The notes beneath the pieces are model-generated. The model saw only the letters and a program-made list of their open reading frames with translations. It was not told the DNA's origin and did no database searches. Of a stretch of 12,972 nucleotides of DNA, positions 1 to 6,798 are shown piece after piece (the stretch's first letter is position 1; the number at the start of each line of letters is the position of its first letter). Made by a program: the position numbers and the translations under genes. The stretch comes from Acidobacteriota bacterium (GTDB lineage Bacteria > Acidobacteriota > Terriglobia > Terriglobales > Acidobacteriaceae): positions 1-12,972 of the forward strand of contig JANXQR010000287.1 in NCBI GenBank assembly GCA_025353435.1, given 5' to 3'.

Positions 1-1
1 T

Positions 2-358
2 GCTTTCTTGAAAATGATTCGGCAAACGGCTCCCATCATCTATCGCGACTTTGGATCGACCCTGGCGCATTCTGGCCTCGGAATGGAAGCCGAGCTGATG
101 GAGTCTCTCTACGAAAGGCTTCCCATATCCGACTTTTCAAAATTGGTATTGTGTTCGAATGCGGAAGGGCTCTCTGTCGCCAGCCTGGGCGATATCGGAT
201 GGAGCGATTTGGGAGACCTGCGGAGGCTCATCACCACCTTGTTTGAGACCGGAATGGAGAATCCCTGGATCTCATGCGTTTGGCAACTAACCTTGGCCCA
301 TCTTCGGAAGTTAACTCTGGCCCACTTGCAGAAGCCTGATGGGCCATTGTGGTGTTGA
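2..358 (+). CDS. Sugar-phosphate nucleotidyltransferase, C-terminal part (5' end outside window)
   Basis: The reading frame is open to the left edge, so only the last ~118 codons are present. The segment around residues 45-77 (counted from the TTG at 8) reads D-F-S-K-L-V-L, then G-W-S-D-L-G-D-L-R-R. That is the end of the catalytic domain in mannose-1-phosphate guanylyltransferase-like NTP transferases, where the W-S-D-L-G motif closes the sugar-phosphate site. Such enzymes make NDP-sugars for polysaccharide or glycan synthesis. The tail after residue ~85 does not look like the family. It contains an imperfect direct repeat (L-T-L-A-H-L-R-K then L-T-L-A-H-L-Q-K; 24-nt units at 287-334 matching at about 17 of 24 bases). 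The stop at 356-358 overlaps the ribosome binding site of the next gene, suggesting co-transcription. Family call is fair; the exact sugar cannot be told from this fragment. Confidence 0.65.
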   Translation, partial: AFLKMIRQTAPIIYRDFGSTLAHSGLGMEAELMESLYERLPISDFSKLVLCSNAEGLSVASLGDIGWSDLGDLRRLITTLFETGMENPWISCVWQLTLAHLRKLTLAHLQKPDGPLWC

Positions 359-367
359 GGAGATTCG

Positions 368-1310
368 ATGGGGCGGGGCTGGAGCGTAGCGGAAGCCCGG
401 CAGCGTAGGGGCGACGATTGCCTACGCTTGCATGGTGCGCGGTGTGGGTAAGCACATCAGCCTGTTTGACGTAGCAAAGACAAAAGTGGAGGCCGAGGTA
501 CTGGACCTGAACCACGGGCTGATGTTTGTGCCGATGGCAAAGGTAGACGGTTCCGATGACTTGAACGTGCTTGAGCGGTCCGACGTAGTCGTGGTAACCG
601 CAGGCGCAAAGCAGAAGCCGGGGCAGACGCGCGTTGAACTGGCCGAGACAAATACCGCGATCTGCCGCAAGCTGATACCCGGCCTGCTGCGCGTCGCGCC
701 GCATGCGACGTTGCTGATGGTAACCAACCCTGTGGACGTGCTCACCTACGTAGCTCTGAAACTCAGCGGACTGGAAAGTCGACGGGTTCTGGGAAGCGGC
801 ACGGTGCTGGATAGCTCTCGCTTCCGGTTCCTCATTGCCCAGCGTTGTGCAGTTGCGGTGCAGAACGTGCATGCCTACATTGCCGGTGAACATGGCGAAA
901 GCGAGATTCCTTTGTGGTCGAGCGCGAGCATCGGCAATGTTCCGGTGCAGGGCTGGCACATGCCTGGCCATGGAGTGCTCAGCACGCTGGAGGAGCAAGA
1001 GATCTTCGAGAGCGTGCGCACGGCGGCTTACAAGATCATTCAGGGCAAGGGCGCGACGAACTACGCGGTGGGCTTGGCGGTGGCAACAATTCTAGAAGCG
1101 ATCCTATGGAACGAGGGGCGCGTGCTGCCGGTGAGTTCCTTGCTGACTGATTATCGTGGCATTAGCAACGTGTGCCTCTCGGTGCCGTCGATTGTGGGTC
1201 TCCGGGGCGTAGAGGGTTTGTTGCCTGTGCCGATGAATGCGGCCGAGGAGGCCGGATTGCGTGCGAGCGCTGAGGCCATCCAGCACGTGCTACATACGCT
1301 GGGTTTCTAA
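368..1310 (+). pseudogene. ldh: L-lactate dehydrogenase, frameshifted near the N-terminus
   Basis: NAD-dependent L-lactate dehydrogenase of the LDH/MDH superfamily (pyruvate to lactate, cytoplasm). Visible in the long frame (from 432): the substrate loop K-Q-K-P-G-Q-T-R, with Gln at the position that selects lactate over malate and the following Arg; N-P-V-D-V-L-T-Y; L-D-S-S-R-F-R with the substrate Asp/Arg; and A-G-E-H-G-E-S-E with the catalytic His. ATG 368 has a strong GAGGAG site at 357-362 overlapping the upstream stop. Its frame reads ...S-V-A and stops at 449-451. The LDH frame carries the rest of the glycine loop (G-S-V-G-A-T-I-A-Y-A from 399) but is closed upstream by TAG 387-389. 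The two frames should join at 392-398. Seven bases lie where a normal V-V-G-A insert would need twelve, so a 5-base loss (or +1 with two further codons missing) is implied. Restoring 5 bases gives 315 residues, the usual length. It is a pseudogene, or an assembly error. Initiation at ATG 432 would lack the NAD loop. Confidence 0.8.
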
Positions 1311-1320
1311 GGACAGCAAG

Positions 1321-1365
1321 GAATCAGTTAAATGCGCACTTTTCGGTGCCTGGTTCAACTGATTC
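1321..1365. repeat. Perfect 9-bp inverted repeat with nested hairpin after ldh
   Basis: GAATCAGTT (1321-1329) and AACTGATTC (1357-1365) are exact reverse complements. Inside the 27-nt loop, GCAC (1336-1339) pairs with GTGC (1346-1349) around TTTTCG. It begins 10 nt after the ldh stop. No T-tract follows on the plus strand, so it is not a textbook intrinsic terminator. It could be an RNA-stabilising 3' structure, an operator, or a relic of an element end. Confidence 0.6.
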
Positions 1366-1607
1366 ATCAACCTCCACTGGCGGGCGTGAGCACATCTGTG
1401 TTACTCGCCAAGAGTACGAACGCAGATGCGTTGCTACAGCGACTTTTGCCACAGCTCCAAGAAAGTGTGAATATTCGGATCGAATCGATGAGCGTCACTG
1501 GTTTTCGGCCAATTGTCACTCTCTGCTGCGATTCGGCGGTCTTCGACAGAAGGAAACGCAGAAAGTCCGCCGGCCTCACGGGAATTATTTGCTTGACAAA
1601 GAACTGA
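1366..1607. other. Intergenic DNA between convergent ldh and cupin; no gene recognised
   Basis: Two overlapping plus-strand ORFs (1332-1607 and 1346-1837) cross this stretch. Neither has a convincing ribosome binding site or any family resemblance, and the second runs antisense through the cupin gene. I see no RNA gene and no clear terminator. The 3' ends of ldh (+) and the cupin (-) face each other here. Confidence 0.5.
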
Positions 1608-1928
1608 TTACGATTGCTCCTTCATCTGAACCAACAACATGCGAAGCCCTGTTTTCGCAGAGATCGCGTGGGACAGCATTGGAGGCATGTACGCGAAGGA
1701 ACCTGCCCCTGCTTGGACTTTGTCCGTGCCTAACTGCAGCTCGGCTTCGCCCTCCAGAAAATAGAGAACGGCAGGCGTTGGAGCTGAATGTGCTGAGAGT
1801 TCCTCGCCCGCTGCGAAGCCGAACAAGGTCACGTTGACCTTTTCGTCTTTGTACAGAACGCGGCTCAGGATGCCCTTTTCTGGAAGTGTGAATTCCTGTT
1901 GCAGATTTGCGAAGAATGTATAGTCCAT
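1608..1928 (-). CDS. Small single-domain cupin
   Basis: A 106-residue single cupin. ATG 1928 is chosen because AAGGAG (1935-1940) lies six bases upstream; the longer frame to 2000 adds an unconserved, poorly initiated extension. The two cupin motifs are recognisable: motif 1 around residues 41-60 (G-E-E-L-S-A-H-S-A...L-E-G-E-A) and motif 2 around 74-90 (G-A-G-S-F-A-Y-M-P-P-M-L-S-H-A). Motif 1 has H-S-A in place of H-x-H, so only His47 and His87 remain of the usual metal ligands; any metal site is reduced. It lies 101 nt downstream of norB on the same strand and may be co-transcribed with it. Small cupins of this type are plausible accessory or sensor proteins, but the function here is unknown. 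The first ten codons have a close copy at 10720-10748. Confidence 0.8.
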   Translation of the reverse strand: MDYTFFANLQQEFTLPEKGILSRVLYKDEKVNVTLFGFAAGEELSAHSAPTPAVLYFLEGEAELQLGTDKVQAGAGSFAYMPPMLSHAISAKTGLRMLLVQMKEQS

Positions 1929-1971
1929 GTGGTGCTCCTTGGTTTCACTTGTTTTCTGCGGCAGTTCCCCA

Positions 1972-2008
1972 CGGCGTCCTTGTAGTAGTAGAACCATCAA
2001 AGACGCCG
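1972..2008. repeat. 7-bp GC-rich inverted repeat between norB and cupin
   Basis: CGGCGTC (1972-1978) and GACGCCG (2002-2008) are exact reverse complements separated by 23 nt. The pair lies in the norB-cupin gap, 44 nt upstream of the cupin ATG. No T-run follows in the minus direction, so it could modulate read-through into the cupin or stabilise the norB 3' end. It is weak as a terminator. Confidence 0.35.
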
Positions 2009-2029
2009 CATGGATGTTGGCATATCCGG

Positions 2030-4327
2030 TCAGCGACCTGCGAGTGCGACGGTGCGTTCTTCATTACTTTCGTGCAACCAAACGCCCGGTCCGCCCTGCG
2101 CTTCCTTGCTGTATGAGTGCCCGGTGAGCAAACCAAGTACGAACCAGGCGAATAGCGCTGCTCCAATCGCGAACAGGATGTCTCCAGGGACTCTCATCCA
2201 ACGCAGAGTCTGCATGGAATTGGATTGCATGAACTCCGAGGAACGCGCGTACCATGTGCCATGTTCAATGGATGCCCATGCCTGCAGCAGTCCCACCGGA
2301 AGCATGCTGAAGATCACCATGAAGATCAAGCCAAGGTTCAGAGACCAGAAAGAGAGCTTCAATGGCGTCTCCTTCCATTTGTGACCTGGTTTCAGCGCCC
2401 GTAGGCAAAACAGCGTGAGACCGAGCCCTAACATTCCATACATCCCGAACAGGGCTGTGTGACCGTGGACCGGAGTAAGGTTGAGTCCCTGCACGTAATA
2501 GAGCGAGATTGGTGGGTTGATGAGGAAGCCGAATAGACCTGCTCCCACAAGATTCCAAAACGCAACTGCGACGAAGAAGTAGATGGGCCATTTGTAATTG
2601 GCGATCCACTGGGACTTCTTTGTCGGTTGCGCAAGGCGAATGTTTTCCCAGGCTTCATAGCCAATCAGCGTGAGCGGCACCACTTCAAATGCACTGAAGA
2701 TTGCTCCCAGGCCAATGACTGCGGGCGTTGCACCGGCGAAGTACAGGTGATGGAAGGTGCCGATGATTCCGCCGGACAGGAAGATGGTAGTCGAGAAGAG
2801 CGCAGCCTTGGTTGCGGTGCGAATTTCGATCAGCTTGAGCCGCGTGAAGAGGAAGCCAATCACGACAGTGGCGAACACTTCAAAGAAGCCTTCAACCCAG
2901 AGATGAACTACCCACCAGCGCCAGTATTCAGCAGTAACGAGATGGCTGCGCTGACCGTACATCAGTCCGGCTGAATAAAAGAGCGGGATAGCAATGCTGG
3001 AGATGAGGAACAGGATGAGAAGCGAGCGGTCTTCGCTTTTGCGAACGAGAGCCGGCTTCAAAGCTGCGACCATAAGGACAAGCCAGAGAACCAGTCCGAT
3101 GAAGAGAAGTATTTGCCAGAAGCGGCCGAGGTCGACGTATTCATAACCCTGGCTGCCGAACCAGAACCACATGTTGCCGAGCCGCTGCTGGATTCCCAGC
3201 CACTCGCCCGCGAGTGACCCGCCGACAACGAGGATGAGCGCGCCGAAGAGTGCGTTGACGCCAAGCCGCTGATACTTTGGCTCGTGACCGCTGACGGCGG
3301 GGCCAACATAAAGGCCTGTGGCCAACCATGACGTTGCGATCCAGAAGATGGCTAGCTGCAGATGCCATGTGCGCGTGACAGCGTAGGGCAGATATTTTGC
3401 GAGCGGGAATCCGAAGAAGGACAGCCCCTCAACGCCGTAGTGAGCGGTCAAGACGCCCATCAAGATTTGAACGCCCCAGAGGATGATCACCACATAGAAA
3501 TACTTCAACGTCGCGCGTTGCGATGGGGTGGGTTTGAAGGCCAGGAATGGATCTTTTTCCGGGTAGGGCCCATGAACGAGTTCCTTCTCTTGCGACGCGT
3601 ACCACCAGACAAGGCCGCCTATTCCCGCTAACAAGCCGACGAAACTCAGCACGCTCCAGAGGACTGCACCGGACGTTGGTACGTTGCCAATCAGGGGCTC
3701 ATGCGGCCAATTATTTGTGTAGGTCGTCTCAGACCCAGGTCGATCCGTGCTGCAAGCCCACGAAGTCCACCAGAAGAATGCGGCAAGTTGATGCTGCTTT
3801 ACTGCGTTGGTTAATGCACCGCTCGGAATGGCATATGCTGATCTGCCGGTCGCAAAGACGTCGGTGTAGTAAGCCCGAAGCTGCTCAAACGCTGCAACCC
3901 GGTCGGCACTCAGCGTAACGCGATTGTGCGAGGCGTCGTACGTGTTGGTCCGCATTTCGCGAATCAGGCGCGCCTTGAAGATGGCCTGTTGGTCCGGCCC
4001 GAGAGCCTCAAAATTCACCGCCCCAGCTCTGACAGCCCATGTGTTCAGCAGAATCTCCGATTCCCGATGCAGCCAATCCGCGCTCCAATCGGGTGCGACA
4101 TAAGCGCCGTGGCCCCATACCGTGCCGATTTCCTGTCCGCCGATGGACTGCCACACTCCCTGCCCGTCCGTGATGGAACTCCCAGTGAAGAGAAGCTGCC
4201 CGTCAGTGTTGTACACGTCGGGGATGGGAGGAGCTTCGCTGATCATCTTCCTGCCGACTCCCCCGAGCACGGCGAAAGATCCAATGATGACGATGGCCAG
4301 TGCCACCCAATAACGCTTGTAAGACAT
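2030..4327 (-). CDS. norB: Quinol-dependent nitric oxide reductase (qNor/NorZ type)
   Basis: A 765-residue single-subunit integral membrane enzyme that reduces 2 NO to N2O with quinol electrons. The long N-terminal extension (residues ~30-220: a leading membrane segment, a periplasmic region with G-V-W-Q-S-I-G-G, then W-P-x-E-P before the next membrane segment) marks the quinol type, which fuses a cytochrome-c-like NorC portion to NorB. The catalytic domain has the NorB signatures: R-T-W-H-L-Q (His322), H-L-W-V-E-G-F-F-E-V (His475, Glu479, Glu483), F-H-H-L-Y-F (His526/527) and H-G-H-T-A-L-F-G (His621/623). These supply the ligands of the low-spin haem, haem b3 and non-haem iron, with the NOR-specific glutamates present. 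Length matches the family. ATG 4327 has GGGAG four bases upstream. A predicted regulator site lies at 4501-4514. It has its own promoter region and is followed by the cupin. Confidence 0.96.
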   Translation of the reverse strand: MSYKRYWVALAIVIIGSFAVLGGVGRKMISEAPPIPDVYNTDGQLLFTGSSITDGQGVWQSIGGQEIGTVWGHGAYVAPDWSADWLHRESEILLNTWAVRAGAVNFEALGPDQQAIFKARLIREMRTNTYDASHNRVTLSADRVAAFEQLRAYYTDVFATGRSAYAIPSGALTNAVKQHQLAAFFWWTSWACSTDRPGSETTYTNNWPHEPLIGNVPTSGAVLWSVLSFVGLLAGIGGLVWWYASQEKELVHGPYPEKDPFLAFKPTPSQRATLKYFYVVIILWGVQILMGVLTAHYGVEGLSFFGFPLAKYLPYAVTRTWHLQLAIFWIATSWLATGLYVGPAVSGHEPKYQRLGVNALFGALILVVGGSLAGEWLGIQQRLGNMWFWFGSQGYEYVDLGRFWQILLFIGLVLWLVLMVAALKPALVRKSEDRSLLILFLISSIAIPLFYSAGLMYGQRSHLVTAEYWRWWVVHLWVEGFFEVFATVVIGFLFTRLKLIEIRTATKAALFSTTIFLSGGIIGTFHHLYFAGATPAVIGLGAIFSAFEVVPLTLIGYEAWENIRLAQPTKKSQWIANYKWPIYFFVAVAFWNLVGAGLFGFLINPPISLYYVQGLNLTPVHGHTALFGMYGMLGLGLTLFCLRALKPGHKWKETPLKLSFWSLNLGLIFMVIFSMLPVGLLQAWASIEHGTWYARSSEFMQSNSMQTLRWMRVPGDILFAIGAALFAWFVLGLLTGHSYSKEAQGGPGVWLHESNEERTVALAGR

Positions 4328-4629
4328 GATTCTCCCTCACTTAATTAGGGCGAAAATGGTGCGAAATGCTCCAGAACGCGCCGAGACCCGGGCAGGTAAC
4401 CCTCATAAAACCGAAGAAGGGATGCTGCAAAGGTCATTGAAAGTCCCTGTTGAAGCAGTTGCACTGAGGCAACAATAGCGTTCAGTGAATAGGGAAAGCA
4501 GGGACTTAGGTCACTACCCGGCGGAATTCGTTCAAAAAATACCGAGATTCATCATCCCAGCAAGAAACGATGCATGGTGTGATTCAAATCTCACTATGAC
4601 AAGCAGGACCGTTCGTTCTTTCCGGGATT
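4328..4629 (-). promoter_or_regulatory. norB promoter and leader region (nnrS-norB intergenic)
   Basis: A 302-bp gene-free stretch. It carries the 14-bp regulator site (4501-4514) and a minus-strand -10-like hexamer TATTGT (4477 down to 4472), which would start RNA near 4465 and give a ~138-nt norB leader. Several inverted repeats crowd the area: AAGTCCCTG (4441-4449) with CAGGGACTT (4499-4507, overlapping the regulator site); GTTGC (4458-4462) with GCAAC (4469-4473); CACTGA (4462-4467) with TCAGTG (4482-4487). No intrinsic terminator for nnrS was recognised. Confidence 0.55.
4501..4514. promoter_or_regulatory. Predicted CRP/FNR-family operator upstream of norB
   Basis: GGGACTTAGGTCAC, followed by T: a quasi-palindrome of two 5-bp half-sites with a 4-bp centre. 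It shares 13 of 14 bases with the site at 7523-7536 and 11 of 14 with 6769-6782. The centre (4507.5) lies about 42.5 bp upstream of the start implied by TATTGT at 4477-4472, the class II activator position. Confidence 0.6.
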
Positions 4630-5988
4630 TCATGTGGTTTTGTGCACTGGGCTCCAGCTCTCTGTCATAAAGGCGTTGCGGCCCAGTAAGAAGGTGAGCA
4701 AAAGGTTCGAAGCAAATAGAAGCACTCCACCCAATTCCAACATCCCTGAGACAGGTAGCACCTTCCATGCGAACGAGACCAGACCCTCATAGGCGAGAGG
4801 CTCAGAGGAAACACGTAGCAGGCATCCTGTCTGGAGAAACAGCAGGCTAAGAAGCATCAGACGTTTGCTGAAGATAGCCTGAATTCCGGAGAAGTGAGGC
4901 AGGATGCGCGGCCCAATTGCGAACGCCATCGTCGCTGCAAATCCGACTGTAAGCGCATGACGCGAGGCGCCCCAGATGCCGCCGTGCACATCGGAAAATG
5001 CGGCCCATACACTCATCAATCCGGCCACGATCAGCCAAGCATAAGCGAGGCGGATGAAGGTCGGAAATCTTGGATGGATACCCTGAGTTTTTGCGCGCCC
5101 ATGGGGCCGTTCTGCAAAGCGAAGTGCAAAGCCGATCGTAAGAGCGCTAAAGGCGAATAGGACCGTTGCGGGCTTGGGCCATCCTACGACGCCGAAGAGA
5201 ACGCCCGCCAAATCCATGCATAAGGCTGTCCGAAACCAACGGACATTGGGCTTCGAGATCGCGAGAAAGGTCGGCAGCCATCGCGCCGAGAATCCCCAAA
5301 CTACCGGCACGACAAATCCCCATCCAAGCACTACGAGATATTTCTGGTCCAGCAAGTGCGGAAAGGACCGAAGGCCGCCCTGCATAGACAATCGAACGCA
5401 CTCGACAAAATTGAAAATCACAGCGGATGCCAGACCCGCAGTTCCAATCAGGACTGAAACCATCCAGAGCTCCATTGGAGGCTTCGCTCGATTTCCTTGA
5501 GTTGATGCCGGCAGCTTATGGTGTGAGGCTGCGTAGAGAAACAGAATGACTGCCATGAGCTCAAATCCCGCGGAGACCGTGAGGAGCGCACGCCAATGCC
5601 ATCCATAGATGTTTGCAAGCCACCGCATCCCTACACCGGAGGTCCAAAGCACGTAGCAGGAGAGAGGCACACGAAGGACCGACCGCCCATGCGCGGGTTG
5701 TGAATAGAATCCAATGCCAAGAATGAAGCTACCGATCCAGCCAAACATTTGAGCGTGGCCGTGTCCTTCTATCCATGCGGCCGGTAGTGTGCCGAGACCG
5801 TGATGCGCACTGATCGCCATCAGGTTCGAAAATCCCAACAAGGTTCCAGGCAAAGCCATAAAGAAGAGCCCGCTTAATATCCACGCGCGGAGCATAAGGC
5901 TCTTCTGACGTTCGCGAGCAATGATTGCCTCATTTCCGTGGATTGTGCCTGTAGGGGCCGGCTGTTCGAACAACGGAAGCGTAGCCAT
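4630..5988 (-). CDS. nnrS: NnrS family haem-copper membrane protein
   Basis: A 452-residue polytopic membrane protein of the NnrS family, associated with NO stress and denitrification; in studied bacteria it binds haem and copper and relieves the effect of NO on iron metabolism. Family motifs are present: H-G-H-A-Q-M-F-G-W (residues 76-84), A-S-R-H-A-L-T-V-G-F (341-350, His344) and R-I-L-P-H-F-S-G (361-368, His365). About a dozen hydrophobic segments fill the rest, and length is slightly above the usual ~400. The start is ATG 5988, two bases after the ric stop, with its GAGGAG site inside the last ric codons, so the two are translationally coupled. It is the second gene of the ric-nnrS operon. 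Confidence 0.93.
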   Translation of the reverse strand: MATLPLFEQPAPTGTIHGNEAIIARERQKSLMLRAWILSGLFFMALPGTLLGFSNLMAISAHHGLGTLPAAWIEGHGHAQMFGWIGSFILGIGFYSQPAHGRSVLRVPLSCYVLWTSGVGMRWLANIYGWHWRALLTVSAGFELMAVILFLYAASHHKLPASTQGNRAKPPMELWMVSVLIGTAGLASAVIFNFVECVRLSMQGGLRSFPHLLDQKYLVVLGWGFVVPVVWGFSARWLPTFLAISKPNVRWFRTALCMDLAGVLFGVVGWPKPATVLFAFSALTIGFALRFAERPHGRAKTQGIHPRFPTFIRLAYAWLIVAGLMSVWAAFSDVHGGIWGASRHALTVGFAATMAFAIGPRILPHFSGIQAIFSKRLMLLSLLFLQTGCLLRVSSEPLAYEGLVSFAWKVLPVSGMLELGGVLLFASNLLLTFLLGRNAFMTESWSPVHKTT

Positions 5989-5990
5989 AA

Positions 5991-6722
5991 CTAACTCCTC
6001 ACCCTGAGTTCTGCTTCCAGTTGAATGGCACGGGGAAACAAAACGTCATTCTCGATGTGGACGTGTTGCTTGAGGTCAACCTCGAATTCTCGGAGCCCAG
6101 AAAAGAGAGCGATGTGCGTAGCGCACGCCCATGAGGGCGGCTCGAAGTGATTAGTCAGGCGGATGAGCTCGGCCACGATGTGGTCGGCGGACTCGTGTTC
6201 CTGTTCCATCATGAAGATCGGGTGCGTAACCGAACGGAAGCATGTGTGCGAGGGCGGGTAAGCGATGATCGATTCCTGATCCATCTGCGAGATGAACGGG
6301 AAGAGAACCTGCTCTTCCTTTTGAATATGCGTATACATCTCGCCGCGGAGCTGCTCAATCAACTCGGCGACCTTCGTGAGTTCGGGCGCACTATCACCCC
6401 GTGTCGCCGCCAGCTTCAAACCCATCTCGGCGAGCCTCGGAAGCTCTTGACGGACACAAAGGTGATGAATGCGGACGATGTGTTGAACCAGCCGGGCGAG
6501 AGAAAGAGTTGCCGGATCCGAAGCGATGCCACCACGCTCCTGGGCCTCCGAATCGGTGAGTTTTTCGAGGACTTGATCGACCGAGAGTTGCAGTTCCTGG
6601 CACGCTCCTTCGAGCGACAGATCAGCTTGCAAGCACAGGTCAATATCGAATCGGTGAAAGACTCTGGCCGAGGATGGATACTGCGTAACGATTTCACGGA
6701 TGGACTGGGTTGAGGTTGGCAT
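5991..6722 (-). CDS. ric: Di-iron iron-sulfur cluster repair protein (RIC/YtfE/ScdA)
   Basis: Cytoplasmic di-iron protein that helps rebuild Fe-S clusters damaged by NO or oxidants. It has 243 residues from ATG 6722, chosen over GTG 6728 because GGAG lies seven bases upstream of the ATG. Residues 1-60 form the ScdA_N domain (I-R-E-I-V...S-S-A-R-V-F-H-R-F-D-I-D-L-C). Residues ~75-235 form the four-helix hemerythrin-like domain with iron-ligand patterns H-H (86/87), H132-x3-E136, E-H (175-176) and H220-x3-E224. Oddity: the usual Cys-Cys pair of the ScdA_N domain reads Cys-Leu (residues 30-31), so one of the paired cysteines is missing. A predicted regulator site lies at 6769-6782. It is the first gene of a two-gene operon with nnrS. 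Confidence 0.93.
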   Translation of the reverse strand: MPTSTQSIREIVTQYPSSARVFHRFDIDLCLQADLSLEGACQELQLSVDQVLEKLTDSEAQERGGIASDPATLSLARLVQHIVRIHHLCVRQELPRLAEMGLKLAATRGDSAPELTKVAELIEQLRGEMYTHIQKEEQVLFPFISQMDQESIIAYPPSHTCFRSVTHPIFMMEQEHESADHIVAELIRLTNHFEPPSWACATHIALFSGLREFEVDLKQHVHIENDVLFPRAIQLEAELRVRS

Positions 6723-6768
6723 AAGCACTCTCCACCTGCAACCGTATCGATCTACGAGGAGCAGAGCA

Positions 6769-6782
6769 GTAACTTATGTCAC
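6769..6782. promoter_or_regulatory. Predicted CRP/FNR-family operator upstream of ric-nnrS
   Basis: GTAACTTATGTCAC, followed by T. On the minus strand, with one flanking base each side, this is AGTGACATAAGTTACT. It matches the norB site at 11 of 14 positions, with the GTCACT side intact. On the minus strand TACGGT (6746 down to 6741) is a weak -10 hexamer. The implied start near 6734 puts the site centre at -41.5 and leaves a 12-nt leader containing the ric GGAG. Confidence 0.5.
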
Positions 6783-6798
6783 TCGAAGTCCGGAAGTT

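Noticed and set aside
231..998. 255-codon minus-strand ORF opposite ldh
   Set aside because: It is antisense to a clear LDH coding region, has Arg/His-rich composition typical of a shadow frame, and resembles no family.
1489..1530. Possible fourth operator around two GTCACT words
   Set aside because: Only the right half matches; the left half departs from the consensus and the site is not upstream of a gene.
1332..1837. Two overlapping plus-strand ORFs after ldh
   Set aside because: No ribosome site or family features; one begins inside the inverted repeat and the other runs antisense through the cupin.
1825..1841. Palindrome AAGGTCA-CGT-TGACCTT resembling an operator
   Set aside because: It lies inside the cupin coding sequence (K-V-N-V-T-L codons) and has a 3-nt centre unlike the promoter motif, so coding chance is the simpler reading.
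4579..4594. GTGA-N8-TCAC, a CRP-like site
   Set aside because: Half-site spacing is 8 instead of 6, and it sits just past the nnrS 3' end, far from any predicted promoter.
4328..4629. Classic FNR/DNR box TTGAT-N4-ATCAA upstream of norB
   Set aside because: Single TTGA and TTCAA words occur, but none are paired at the needed spacing.
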